Of a stretch of DNA of 25,885 bases, positions 1 through 7,048 are shown piece by piece. A program made the translations under genes and the position numbers. The DNA comes from F23-B02 sp963625655 (lineage in GTDB: Bacteria > Bacillota > Clostridia > Oscillospirales > Oscillospiraceae), in assembly GCA_963625655.1 (NCBI GenBank), contig CAVFTS010000027.1:1-25885 (forward strand). The letters run 5' to 3'. How positions within the stretch are numbered: position 1 is the first letter of the stretch; each line of letters begins with the position of its first letter. The notes beneath the pieces were generated by a model, which made no database searches, was not told the DNA's origin, and saw only the letters and a list, made by a program, of their open reading frames with translations.

Positions 1-357
1 GGACGGCGCAATACTGTCCCGGTAATCACCAATGATGACCAGTCCATTTATCAGAAGATGTTGGATCAATATCTCAGCGAAAAGCAGATCGTCATGGAAA
101 CCGTGATGAATTTGGGAAGCGTTGAAACAGTTAAAGGCTGTGTTTCCAGTAATTTAGGAATTGCACTTTTGCCGCGCTACACAGTTGAAAAAGAAATGCG
201 GCAGGGCACACTGCGCGAGCTGAAAGTGCCGGAACTGGCCGACAAAAAGCTCACGGCAGTATGCACCTGTCACAAGAATAAATGGATCACGCCTGCGATG
301 GAGCTGTTCATCGAATTGATACAGCGGCGGTTTGAAGGCATGAGCGAAGGCAATTAA
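1..357 (+). CDS. LysR-family transcriptional regulator, C-terminal part (partial)
   Basis: The reading frame is open from the first base of the window, so the gene starts upstream and only about 118 C-terminal residues are visible. They match the end of the LysR effector-binding domain. The stretch SVETVKGCVSSNLGIALLPRY is the typical segment leading into the last beta-alpha unit of that fold, followed by a strand (KLTAVCTCHKN) and a closing amphipathic helix ending at FIELIQRRF. Members of this family are cytoplasmic DNA-binding regulators that respond to small ligands. The helix-turn-helix domain lies outside the window, so neither the target nor the ligand can be named. A perfect hairpin that works as a terminator in both directions follows at 473-503. 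The family call is firm; any specific role is unknown. Confidence 0.8.
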   Translation, partial: GRRNTVPVITNDDQSIYQKMLDQYLSEKQIVMETVMNLGSVETVKGCVSSNLGIALLPRYTVEKEMRQGTLRELKVPELADKKLTAVCTCHKNKWITPAMELFIELIQRRFEGMSEGN

Positions 358-364
358 GAGCGAT

Positions 365-397
365 CCGGTTCAATATTTTCTGAAATTCAAGAACCGG
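365..397. repeat. Small inverted repeat after the LysR gene
   Basis: Arms CCGGTTC and GAACCGG are separated by 19 bases. No T-run follows, so it is not a standard terminator. It could stabilise the 3' end of the LysR mRNA. Confidence 0.35.
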
Positions 398-472
398 CGT
401 AATGTTAAGTATGTTGTAAACGACCTTCTGTCTGTTCTTTATTATTTGCTCTACCCCAACTATTGACATAGA

Positions 473-503
473 AAAAACCTGATGCCGGCGGCATCAGGTT
501 TTT
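473..503. terminator. Bidirectional rho-independent terminator
   Basis: A perfect 14-bp stem has an A-run on its left arm and a T-run on its right arm (core CCTGATGCC / GGCATCAGG, 3-nt loop). It can serve both the rightward LysR gene and the leftward dehydratase operon that ends at 517. Confidence 0.85.
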
Positions 504-516
504 GCATATTTGAATA

Positions 517-669
517 TCAGATCCCGGTATTGCGCTTTTGTCTGTCGTACAGCTTATTCAGCAGAGGGCGGACGCCGTAGTAAATAAGCTTGTTGTCGAG
601 GTTAAACCAGTAGATCAGCATACTGGCGGGGATGATACCCGCAATGCCGATAAGAAGCGTCTTTTTCAT
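517..669 (-). CDS. 50-aa membrane-anchored microprotein at the end of the dehydratase operon
   Basis: The ORF encodes 50 residues starting MKKTLLIGIAGIIPASMLIY. A hydrophobic N-terminal segment (residues 4-20) could be one membrane helix. It is followed by a charged, aromatic tail containing LDNKLIYYGVRPLLNKLYDR. The start lies five bases after the stop of the upstream dehydratase subunit, with a purine-rich ribosome site (AAGGATGG) overlapping that stop, so translation is probably coupled. The ORF ends just before the bidirectional terminator, making it the last gene of the operon. I do not recognise a characterised family. Its position and composition favour a genuine small protein, perhaps one that tethers or stabilises the dehydratase, but that role is inference. 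Confidence 0.6.
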   Translation of the reverse strand: MKKTLLIGIAGIIPASMLIYWFNLDNKLIYYGVRPLLNKLYDRQKRNTGI

Positions 670-674
670 ATCTC

Positions 675-2198
675 TTACCATCCTTCGTAGTCGTCAAAGT
701 CCACAAGGCTTGCGTCTATCGGTTCTTCACGCATAACGGCGGTCATAAACTCGGAGAATTGCCTGCGCATCTCGTTGCGGCTCACTGTGCGGTGGTCGAA
801 CATATCGTTCTGCACCCACACAAGGTGCTTGCCCTTTTCCTTTGCCTGATCGTTTACGACGCCCGCAAGTCCCATTGCGCCCTTGCAGGTTATGTCGTCG
901 TACATAAGCACGATGTCGCAGTTGAACTTTTCCGCCTCGTCCCACACCTCAAGCAGATGATTATAGCCGCCGGTGAGGTGACGGCGCATGACGCCTCGCT
1001 CATAGTTGTGGGCAATGCCGATGAGCGCCTCGTCAAGGTCGTCCTCGGAGATTATGACGTTGCCGGAGAACATATCCATCTGCGCTGCGACCAAAACGCC
1101 CCAGCAGTTGTATGCCCAAGTGTTGAAATCGACATAGTAGCAGCCGGGACCGCCCCACGTTATCATGCGGTGGCGTGCCTTGTCGAAGCTCACCACTTTG
1201 TCACGGTAAGCCTTCTCGGCGATCTTCAGCGCCTTCTTTGCCGCCGTGTCGATGTACGGCATACTGCCGCCGGAGAAGGTGAAGTAGAAGGCATGGAACA
1301 GCGGTGAGATCACGTTGCCGTACACGGTGTACGGCGTTTTAATATACTCCCACGCCTCAAACTCGTTGCACACCTCTTTGTTGTGCTGCTTCATGACCCT
1401 GAAAAACGCCTTCTCGTCGAACTTCTCACCCGTGGTGTCCTCGATAAACCTGATGGTCTCCTTCATCTGAGCCAAGGCATAGCGGTCGGTCGAGGAATCC
1501 TCCCAGCGCATCGGGATGCCCGCCACGGCGGACGGGAGCTTTATGTGGCTGTCGATGAGCTGACTGTTCATCGTCGAGGAGTCACAGGGCATATTATTCG
1601 TTACAAGGCAGGCGCCGACCTGCGGATAGTCGTCGTTAATGGCAACGCCGGCTGCGTTTGCGCTAAGGCGGCAGGAGTCCGCCGGAAGTCCGACGCTCTC
1701 CATAATGTCCATATAAAACGGCGCAAGGTTCTGATCCATATAGGTGCCCAAAAGTCCCTGAAGCACCTCAAGCGGCAGCGATTTGAGATTCGGGAAGCCC
1801 GCCACGATTTCGGGACACATGGTCTGCTCAAGCATGACGAATTTATTGGCGTACTCGGTGTCACCGAAGCGTCGGTCGCCCTTCATGCTGTCGGCTATGA
1901 GGGTGGTCGTACCCTTCATAATTGCGTGCATCTGCGTGTGTGATACACGGAGTGCGGGGCCCTTCATTCCGGCAAGGCACTTATCTATCATATTGAGGCA
2001 GCCGAGGTAGGAGCCGAGCCAACGATATTCAAGCATGCCTCTTGCGATACGCAGCGGAGATTTTGCAACGAACTGCACCAGTATTCCGAGGTTTATCGCC
2101 CACTGGACATAGTCATAGAAGGTATCCTTAAGCCCACGCCACTCACGGTGCTTTGCGATGCCGCTGCCTTTAATAAAACGCTTTGCTTCGTTTGCCAT
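675..2198 (-). CDS. 2-hydroxyacyl-CoA dehydratase (HgdB/BcrC/BadD family) large subunit
   Basis: The protein of about 507 aa belongs to the 2-hydroxyglutaryl-CoA dehydratase / benzoyl-CoA reductase superfamily. These oxygen-sensitive [4Fe-4S] enzymes remove water from 2-hydroxyacyl-CoA by a ketyl-radical route after activation by an ATP-dependent reductase. Family-like features include SCRLSANAAGVAINDDYPQ and a Cys-rich segment, ACLVTNNMPCDSS, in the first half, and a C-terminal alpha/beta domain (FNCDIVLMYDDITCKGAMG). It is longer than the usual 380-430 aa because of an N-terminal helical extension. I chose the ATG at 2198, which overlaps the upstream stop as TGATG and lies 9 nt after GGAGG. 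A GTG at 2201 is an alternative. The upstream gene encodes the partner subunit. The activator ATPase and a CoA-transferase are not in the window, so the substrate is unknown. Confidence 0.8.
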   Translation of the reverse strand: MANEAKRFIKGSGIAKHREWRGLKDTFYDYVQWAINLGILVQFVAKSPLRIARGMLEYRWLGSYLGCLNMIDKCLAGMKGPALRVSHTQMHAIMKGTTTLIADSMKGDRRFGDTEYANKFVMLEQTMCPEIVAGFPNLKSLPLEVLQGLLGTYMDQNLAPFYMDIMESVGLPADSCRLSANAAGVAINDDYPQVGACLVTNNMPCDSSTMNSQLIDSHIKLPSAVAGIPMRWEDSSTDRYALAQMKETIRFIEDTTGEKFDEKAFFRVMKQHNKEVCNEFEAWEYIKTPYTVYGNVISPLFHAFYFTFSGGSMPYIDTAAKKALKIAEKAYRDKVVSFDKARHRMITWGGPGCYYVDFNTWAYNCWGVLVAAQMDMFSGNVIISEDDLDEALIGIAHNYERGVMRRHLTGGYNHLLEVWDEAEKFNCDIVLMYDDITCKGAMGLAGVVNDQAKEKGKHLVWVQNDMFDHRTVSRNEMRRQFSEFMTAVMREEPIDASLVDFDDYEGW

Positions 2199-3394
2199 CA
2201 CATTTTACCTCCTTGGATCTTTTTAATTTCAATGCTCTCGACAAACGCCTGGAACCTTGTGCGGAGCTGTCCTGCGGACGCCATCGTGTACTCCTTCTCA
2301 ACGCCGATGCACGGGATGCCCTCAATGTTGTTCATCTCGTGGACGCCCATAACACGCTCGTAGCTCCAAAATTCGCAGAACTTCATTTGCAGGTACAGCA
2401 CACCGTCGGCGTTGTAATCCTTAACGAGCCGCTTTATGCCGCTGCGGCGCTGGATACGCTTTTCTGCGTTCATAAAACGGGGACACTCACTCGTGTCGAT
2501 GTAGTGACGTGCGATCGCCGCAAGCGGACTTTCACCCTCACGGATTTCGATCTCCTCCCTGCCGGGCATCGAGCCGTAGCAGTAACGGTCGGCGGCGACA
2601 TATATGCCGCAGTCCTCCAAAAGCTTCGTGAAGTCGGGGTCATCGATCTCCGAGCCGGTGACCACCAGACGCACTCTGTATGCAGGCTTTAGGTCTGTCT
2701 TGCGCTTTTTGACCTCTCGCAGAGTTTCCTTGAGCTTATCCTTTATGAGATATTGCGGGCAGCACTCGGATACGAGCTGAAGCACATGGAACTCATAGCC
2801 CGTTATCGGGGGATTATCGAGCTTGCGAAGCTCGCCAAGCTCGCTTATGATACGGCAGATCTCGTTATGCTCGGCAATCGCAGTTCTGAGTGCCTCGTCG
2901 GAAACGTCAATCCCGTAGACACGCTCCAAGGGCTCAAGGATATGCAGTCTGAGCTGATTTTCGTAATGCTCATAAGCAGCCTTCGTCGTGACAAACGGTA
3001 CATCCATCATAGTGAGGAAAAAGTCGGGATTCTTATCCTTCACCAGTCCCATGATGTCAAAATACTCATGCGCACGGTGCATCATTTGGCAGGTCTCGCT
3101 TGACAGCATCGCCGACAGAAAATCGTAGCCACCCTCCATGCTGCGCTCAAGAACGCTTCTCGTAAAGGGGCAGGTCTTGTTCGTCATGTAGTATGTACCG
3201 ATGTCGGTGTTGCTCGTTCCGGGCGCTCTGAGACGCACCGAGAAGCAGCCCGGCAGATTGAGCAGCACCTCAGGCACGAAGTAGCAGGTGTAGCCCAATG
3301 CGTGCTTCCCCTCGCCGATCGCCTGAGAAACAAGCTCGTTGTTTGCGTCTCTCAGCAGATTTTCAAAGAAAATCATGTGCTTTAAGTCTTTCAT
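2198..3394 (-). CDS. 2-hydroxyacyl-CoA dehydratase family second subunit
   Basis: The protein of about 398 aa has the order of cysteine motifs expected in HgdA/HgdB- or HadB/HadC-like subunits: a Cys in GYTCYFVPEVLLNLPGC, then TCPFTRSVLE, then SSETCQMMHRAHEYF. These are likely ligands of a [4Fe-4S] cluster. The second half is the duplicated flavodoxin-like domain (RVRLVVTGSEIDDPDF, LYLQMKFCEFWSYER). The start at 3394 is preferred to an in-frame ATG 63 nt upstream because GAGGTG lies 8 nt before it and the predicted transcription start falls near 3439. It is the first gene of the operon and overlaps the next by about one base, so the two proteins probably form a heterodimer. Possible substrates include hydroxyacyl-CoA derived from amino acids. 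No gene here decides which. Confidence 0.8.
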   Translation of the reverse strand: MKDLKHMIFFENLLRDANNELVSQAIGEGKHALGYTCYFVPEVLLNLPGCFSVRLRAPGTSNTDIGTYYMTNKTCPFTRSVLERSMEGGYDFLSAMLSSETCQMMHRAHEYFDIMGLVKDKNPDFFLTMMDVPFVTTKAAYEHYENQLRLHILEPLERVYGIDVSDEALRTAIAEHNEICRIISELGELRKLDNPPITGYEFHVLQLVSECCPQYLIKDKLKETLREVKKRKTDLKPAYRVRLVVTGSEIDDPDFTKLLEDCGIYVAADRYCYGSMPGREEIEIREGESPLAAIARHYIDTSECPRFMNAEKRIQRRSGIKRLVKDYNADGVLYLQMKFCEFWSYERVMGVHEMNNIEGIPCIGVEKEYTMASAGQLRTRFQAFVESIEIKKIQGGKM

Positions 3395-3426
3395 ACTCTT
3401 CACCTCAATATAGTTGTAAGGCATCC

Positions 3427-3438
3427 GTGAATAATCAC
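3427..3438. promoter_or_regulatory. Candidate operator at the dehydratase operon start
   Basis: GTGAATAATCAC reads GTGATTATTCAC on the minus strand. It sits immediately downstream of the -10 box at 3446-3451. The 11-mer GTGATTATTCA is identical to the core of the larger palindrome at 3520-3543 by the regulator's own promoter. It probably binds the adjacent GntR protein. Confidence 0.5.
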
Positions 3439-3445
3439 CGTTAAA

Positions 3446-3474
3446 ACAATAACACATTCACCCGCATATGTCAA
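3446..3474 (-). promoter_or_regulatory. Sigma-A promoter of the dehydratase operon
   Basis: On the minus strand, TTGACA (3469-3474), a 17-nt spacer and TATTGT (3446-3451) form a strong promoter. The predicted start near 3439 leaves a leader of about 45 nt before the ATG at 3394. Confidence 0.7.
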
Positions 3475-3482
3475 CATTTTTC

Positions 3483-3511
3483 TTGACAAACAAAGAGTTT
3501 TGCTTCATAAT
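3483..3511 (+). promoter_or_regulatory. Sigma-A promoter of the GntR regulator gene
   Basis: TTGACA (3483-3488), a 17-nt spacer and CATAAT (3506-3511) lie upstream of the GntR gene. The predicted start near 3518 falls right at the edge of the palindrome at 3520-3543, so binding there would block initiation or early elongation. Confidence 0.7.
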
Positions 3512-3519
3512 ACAGCCGT

Positions 3520-3543
3520 GATTGTGATTATTCAATCACAATC
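3520..3543. promoter_or_regulatory. Candidate GntR operator (perfect palindrome)
   Basis: Ten-base arms GATTGTGATT and AATCACAATC flank a 4-nt centre with no mismatch. The site lies at +1 of the regulator promoter. The size and symmetry suit a dimeric winged-helix repressor, and autoregulation is the likely reading. Confidence 0.6.
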
Positions 3544-3568
3544 GCAGTATATTTACGGTGGTACAGAA

Positions 3569-4282
3569 ATGACCTTTGATAAAATCACGGTTCCCTCGCC
3601 GAAGGAATGCTTCTTCGAGGACATGAAAACAAAAATTCTTACCGGGGAGCTTGCCGTCGGGCAAAGGCTTCCGTCCGAACGTGCGCTTGCGCAGCAGACA
3701 GGTATAAACCAGTCTGCCGTCCATCTTGCGATCAAGGACCTTGAGCGCACCGGCTTTCTTCGCATTGTGCCGAGGCACGGCACCTACGTCTGTGATTTTA
3801 TCACAAACGGCAACTACGACACGCTCCACGAGATGCTCAAAAACGGCAGACGTCAGCTCACGGCAGAGCGTATTACGGAGCTTATCGAAACAAGGAATGC
3901 CCTTGAGGGCGGTGCTATGATCCGGCTTGCGGAGAAGCACTCCCCTTCCGACATTCAGATCCTCAAGCGGCACATCATGCAGTTTAAAAAGGTGCAGAAC
4001 GACGATATCGGCGCTGCGGAGCTTGGCAAAATGACGAGGGATTTTCATTTCCTCATCTGCCGTCTCTCCGGCAACGAAGTAATCATACTGCTGATGAATT
4101 CCTTCTCCGAGATTTCGGATGATCTGTGGCGGCATTGCGCCGGACACTGGGGCGTCAAGGGGCTAATCGAGCAGAGCGAACACATTGTCCGTCTCATTGA
4201 GCAGCGCAAGGGACTTGAAGCTCAGGTTTACATAACCGAGAAATTCAACGAATACGTCCGTGATTGCGGCATCGACCTCTGA
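3569..4282 (+). CDS. GntR-family regulator with FCD (FadR C-terminal-like) domain
   Basis: The protein has 237 aa. Residues 12-75 form the GntR winged helix: ILTGELAVGQRLPSERALAQ, then the recognition region TGINQSAVHLAIKDLERTGFLRI and the wing RHGTYV. Residues 95-230 are all-helical and match the FCD ligand-binding domain (RNALEGGAMIRLAEK, RDFHFLICRLSGN, EHIVRLIEQR). FCD domains usually bind a metal through one Asp and three His. Here H151 of RDFH and the His of SEHIV are visible. The Asp normally four residues before FH and the last His near the C-terminus are not evident, so metal use may be altered. I chose the ATG at 3569 after GGTGG because an earlier in-frame ATG at 3500 lies upstream of the predicted transcription start. 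It probably regulates the divergent dehydratase operon. Confidence 0.85.
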   Translation: MTFDKITVPSPKECFFEDMKTKILTGELAVGQRLPSERALAQQTGINQSAVHLAIKDLERTGFLRIVPRHGTYVCDFITNGNYDTLHEMLKNGRRQLTAERITELIETRNALEGGAMIRLAEKHSPSDIQILKRHIMQFKKVQNDDIGAAELGKMTRDFHFLICRLSGNEVIILLMNSFSEISDDLWRHCAGHWGVKGLIEQSEHIVRLIEQRKGLEAQVYITEKFNEYVRDCGIDL

Positions 4283-4345
4283 CCGTGCTGCAAGCTATCA
4301 ATGCCTCTTGAGGCAAAACATTCGCATATCTGCTTTAAATCACAA

Positions 4346-4378
4346 CGGGGTTACCGCACATAAAGTGCGCTAACCCCG
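4346..4378. repeat. Inverted repeat downstream of the GntR gene
   Basis: Arms CGGGGTTA / TAACCCCG contain an inner GCAC / GTGC stem. No T-run follows on either strand. It may be a 3'-end hairpin of the GntR transcript. Confidence 0.35.
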
Positions 4379-4405
4379 CTTCGCAGCTTCCGCTCCCTTT
4401 TACGC

Positions 4406-4441
4406 AAAAAGCAAGCCCCGCATAGCGGAGCTTGCTTTTTT
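4406..4441 (-). terminator. Terminator of the tRNA-Ala gene
   Basis: The stem AAAAAGCAAGC..CCGC / GCGG..GCTTGCTTTTT has a 3-nt ATA loop and a T-run on either strand. It directly follows the tRNA CCA end on the minus strand and can also stop rightward GntR transcripts. Confidence 0.8.
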
Positions 4442-4516
4442 GGTGGACCATAGGGGGATCGAACCCCTGACCTCCAGATTGCGAACCTGGCGCTCTCCCA
4501 GCTGAGCTAATGGCCC
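4441..4516 (-). tRNA. tRNA-Ala (anticodon CGC, reads GCG)
   Basis: The 76-nt minus-strand gene folds as a full cloverleaf. It has a 7-bp acceptor stem GGGCCAT / ATGGTCC, a D-stem GCTC / GAGC, an anticodon stem-loop CCAGG-TTCGCAA-TCTGG with anticodon CGC, a T-arm AGGGG-TTCGATC-CCCCT, discriminator A and an encoded CCA. The acceptor includes a G3-U70 wobble pair, which is the known identity element for alanyl-tRNA synthetase and confirms the amino acid. A TTTACA / TATAAT promoter lies upstream and a terminator directly downstream, so it is a single-gene unit. Confidence 0.95.
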
Positions 4517-4533
4517 AAATCACTTACTCGCAT

Positions 4534-4561
4534 ATTATAGCACGTTTTTTCGATTTGTAAA
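4534..4561 (-). promoter_or_regulatory. tRNA-Ala promoter
   Basis: On the minus strand, TTTACA (4556-4561), a 16-nt spacer and TATAAT (4534-4539) lie about 18 nt before the tRNA 5' end at 4516. It is divergent from the SRP RNA promoter. Confidence 0.7.
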
Positions 4562-4572
4562 GAAAATATTTG

Positions 4573-4601
4573 TTGATTATATTTAATTTTTGAGTTATAA
4601 T
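4573..4601 (+). promoter_or_regulatory. SRP RNA promoter
   Basis: TTGATT (4573-4578), a 17-nt spacer and a perfect TATAAT (4596-4601) place the start at about 4608, exactly where the SRP RNA closing stem begins. Confidence 0.8.
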
Positions 4602-4607
4602 GCTTTT

Positions 4608-4905
4608 GCGGCTTTTGACAAGGCTGCACTAGTTGGGGAGCCAGCGGTGCCCTGTAACCTGCAATCCGCTACAGCAGGAATGAATTCCCAATTTAGGATC
4701 TGTCATGTGTCGTCTGACTCCGGTAAGCAGCGTTGACGAGCCGGTCTCGCGCAACGGAAACCCGTGAACCATGTCAGGCGGGGAACCGAGCAGCATTAAG
4801 CGGTGCTTTTCGTGTGCCGTGAGGGTGCCGGTTCTGAGCCGGCTACCGGTGGGGCGGGCATATGGCATTATTCGAGGTTGGGTGTGCAGTCTTGTCAAAG
4901 GCCGC
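4608..4905 (+). ncRNA. ffs: Signal recognition particle RNA, Gram-positive large type
   Basis: This is the RNA of about 298 nt that binds Ffh and FtsY to target nascent membrane and secreted proteins. The 5' and 3' ends pair over about 22 nt (starting GCGGC and ending GGCCGC). Conserved blocks CCTGTAACCTGCAATCCGCT and GAACCATGTCAGG are present. The Ffh-binding domain IV is visible at 4773-4793: CAGG, a CGG/CCG stem, a GGAA tetraloop at 4782-4785, then AGCAG. The length and Alu-like 5' domain match Bacillus/Clostridium scRNA rather than the short E. coli 4.5S form. Placement directly before dnaX is the usual Firmicutes order. A long reading frame running through it into dnaX is not a real N-terminal extension. 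Confidence 0.93.
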
Positions 4906-4928
4906 ATTACTATACACAGGTGACTAAA

Positions 4929-6593
4929 ATGTATCAGGCTTTATACCGCAAGTGGCGTCCCAAAACCTTTGACGAGGTCGTGGGACAGCAGCACATTACG
5001 GATACGCTGAAAAATCAGATAATAAGCGGCAGGCTCTCCCATGCGTACCTTTTCATCGGTACAAGAGGGACGGGCAAGACCACCTGCGCAAGAATACTTG
5101 CCAAGGCGCTCAACTGCCAGTCTCCCGTTAACGGCAACCCCTGCTGCAAGTGTCCCGCCTGTCTCGGCATCGACGACGGCAGCGTGCTTGACGTTGTGGA
5201 GATCGACGCCGCCTCGAACAACGGCGTTGACAACGTGCGTCAGCTTCGGGACGAGGCGGTTTTTTCTCCCGTTTCGGTCAAAAAGCGTGTGTACATCATC
5301 GACGAGGTGCATATGCTCTCCCCTCCCGCTTTTAACGCACTTCTCAAGATACTTGAGGAGCCGCCGGAGCATCTGACCTTTATTCTTGCGACGACGGAGC
5401 TTAACAAGGTTCCGGCAACCATTCTCTCCCGCTGCCAGCGTCACAGCTTCAAGCGACTCGACGCCTCCGTTATCGCAAAGCACCTCTCGTACATCGCCTC
5501 GCAGGAGCATTTCGAGCTTGAGGAAAACGCCGCTGCGCTTATTGCCGGACTTTCCGAGGGCGGTATGCGTGATGCGCTTTCGCTGCTTGACCAGTGTTCG
5601 GGTCACGAACGTATCGACACCGACACGGTGTACTCCGTCATGGGACTTACCGGCAACCGCCGCACGGCGCTGCTTATGGATCATACCATACGGCGTGACG
5701 CCGATTCGGCGCTCGCCCTCTTCTCCGAGCTTTGGAAGGACGGGAAGGACCCCGTCACGGCGCTCACGGAGCTTAACACCCTTCAGCGTGACTGCCTTAT
5801 GATAAGTGTTGCGCCCAAGACGGGGCTTGACCTTGTTTCCGGCGCTTACAGCCCTAAGCTTTTGCGTTCACTTGCGGGGAAGCTCACCAAGGCGGAGCTT
5901 ATTTCAAGGATCGACACCGTCGCTTCCTACATCATAAAAACTAAGGACTCGAAAAGTCCGAGGCTTATTGCGGAGCTGTGTATCATTTCTCTGTGCGACC
6001 CCGCCCTTGTCGAGGACGTCACGGCACTGCGTGCACGCATTGCACGGCTTGAAGCCGCCTTGACGAAGCGTCCCGTTTTTGACATTCCCGACGATTATGA
6101 CGAGCCTGCTCCTCCCCGCCGCTTTGAGACCGGTGAAACGGACGACGAGCTGGAGGACGAGCTTGACCTCTCGCAGTTTGACGAGTATCAGCCGGAGGAC
6201 GATCTTCTTGACAGACCAGCCGGCTCCCTCAATCCCGACGCTCCCGAAAATGCCGACGAGCTTCCGCAGGACAGTGCTTCCCTTTGGAAGCTCATCCTCG
6301 AAAGCGCCGAGGCAAGTCTCCCTGTGGGGCTTATCCCCATACTTGCAGACCCCGCAAAAATCCGGTGCTGCATTGACGCTTCCTCGATGAAGCTGTTCGT
6401 CGAACCGGGACTGTTTTTCAACATGATAAAGAGTCAGGACGTTATTTTGCGGCTGCGCTCCGCCGCATCACAGGTGACGGGACGCAGTCTTGCGGTCACC
6501 GTCGAAGAAGCGGGAGCCGCTCCCTCCGCCGAGAAAAAGCCGACGAGGGACATAAACGAACTGAGAAATTTTAAGGAAACACGTTTTATCTGA
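4929..6593 (+). CDS. dnaX: DNA polymerase III subunits gamma/tau
   Basis: DnaX is the ATPase of the clamp loader that places the sliding clamp at primed sites during replication. The 554-aa protein begins MYQALYRKWRPKTFDEVVGQ, the family's standard N-terminus. It has a Walker A motif GTRGTGKTT (K50), four zinc-ligand cysteines (C63, C72, C75, C78), Walker B IIDEVHML, sensor 1 ATTELNK and the arginine-finger SRCQ region. From about residue 370 the sequence becomes acidic and low in complexity, then a short C-terminal domain ends at RNFKETRFI. The ATG at 4929 is set by AGGTGA six bases upstream and by the conserved start. I see no clear slippery site for a separate gamma form. It follows SRP RNA and precedes ybaB, as in other Firmicutes. 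Confidence 0.95.
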   Translation: MYQALYRKWRPKTFDEVVGQQHITDTLKNQIISGRLSHAYLFIGTRGTGKTTCARILAKALNCQSPVNGNPCCKCPACLGIDDGSVLDVVEIDAASNNGVDNVRQLRDEAVFSPVSVKKRVYIIDEVHMLSPPAFNALLKILEEPPEHLTFILATTELNKVPATILSRCQRHSFKRLDASVIAKHLSYIASQEHFELEENAAALIAGLSEGGMRDALSLLDQCSGHERIDTDTVYSVMGLTGNRRTALLMDHTIRRDADSALALFSELWKDGKDPVTALTELNTLQRDCLMISVAPKTGLDLVSGAYSPKLLRSLAGKLTKAELISRIDTVASYIIKTKDSKSPRLIAELCIISLCDPALVEDVTALRARIARLEAALTKRPVFDIPDDYDEPAPPRRFETGETDDELEDELDLSQFDEYQPEDDLLDRPAGSLNPDAPENADELPQDSASLWKLILESAEASLPVGLIPILADPAKIRCCIDASSMKLFVEPGLFFNMIKSQDVILRLRSAASQVTGRSLAVTVEEAGAAPSAEKKPTRDINELRNFKETRFI

Positions 6594-6618
6594 AACTAAT
6601 TTACAGGAGGACATAAAC

Positions 6619-6945
6619 ATGGCAAAAGGCGGTTTTCGCGGGGGTATGCCCGGCGGCAACATGATGAAGCAGGCTCAGAAGATGCAGGAAGAGATCAGAA
6701 AGATGCAGGAAGAGCTTGAGAGCAAAGAGTTCACGGCTTCTGCCGGCGGCGGCGCCGTCAAAGCTACCATGATAGGCACCAGATCCCTCAAGAGCATTGA
6801 GATAAGCCCCGAAGCCGTGGATCCCGACGATCTCGAAATGCTTCAGGACATGATCGTTGCTGCCGTTAACGAGGCGATCGCCATGAGCGAGGACGCTACC
6901 AACAAGGCAATGAGCCGTATCACCCCGATGGGCTTCCCCTTCTGA
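6619..6945 (+). CDS. ybaB: YbaB/EbfC family nucleoid-associated protein
   Basis: The small DNA-binding protein (108 aa) is the size expected for the family and forms dimers that bind DNA with little specificity. A Gly/Met-rich leader (GGFRGGMPGGNMMKQAQKMQ) runs into the helix EEIRKMQEELESKEFTAS. The beta core AGGGAVKATMIGTRSLKSIEI follows, then DPDDLEMLQDMIVAAVNEAI, the standard C-terminal half. AGGAGG lies 9 nt before the ATG. It lies 25 bases after dnaX and is probably co-transcribed with it. In many Firmicutes recR comes next, but here a terminator and a convergent operon follow. Confidence 0.93.
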   Translation: MAKGGFRGGMPGGNMMKQAQKMQEEIRKMQEELESKEFTASAGGGAVKATMIGTRSLKSIEISPEAVDPDDLEMLQDMIVAAVNEAIAMSEDATNKAMSRITPMGFPF

Positions 6946-6953
6946 TCAAGTTA

Positions 6954-6976
6954 CCCCCAAGGTTCTGCCTTGGGGG
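6954..6976 (+). terminator. Hairpin after ybaB
   Basis: Arms CCCCCAAGG / CCTTGGGGG enclose a 5-nt loop 9 bases after the stop. The following bases (ATTATTACGG) are only weakly T-rich, so this may be a transcript-end stabiliser or partial terminator ahead of the stronger one at 7014. Confidence 0.55.
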
Positions 6977-7013
6977 ATTATTACGGAGTTAACACAGCAA
7001 ATACAGGCAATTT

Positions 7014-7041
7014 AAAAAAACCGCCCAAGGGCGGTTTTTTT
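7014..7041. terminator. Bidirectional terminator between ybaB and the leftward envelope operon
   Basis: An A-run, CCGCCC, an AAG loop, GGGCGG and a T-run form a compact terminator for both convergent units. Confidence 0.85.
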
Positions 7042-7048
7042 GATATCA

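Noticed and set aside
4803..4928. N-terminal extension of dnaX by 42 codons
   Set aside because: It lies in the SRP RNA and the short gap after it; the conserved DnaX N-terminus and a ribosome site mark the start at 4929.
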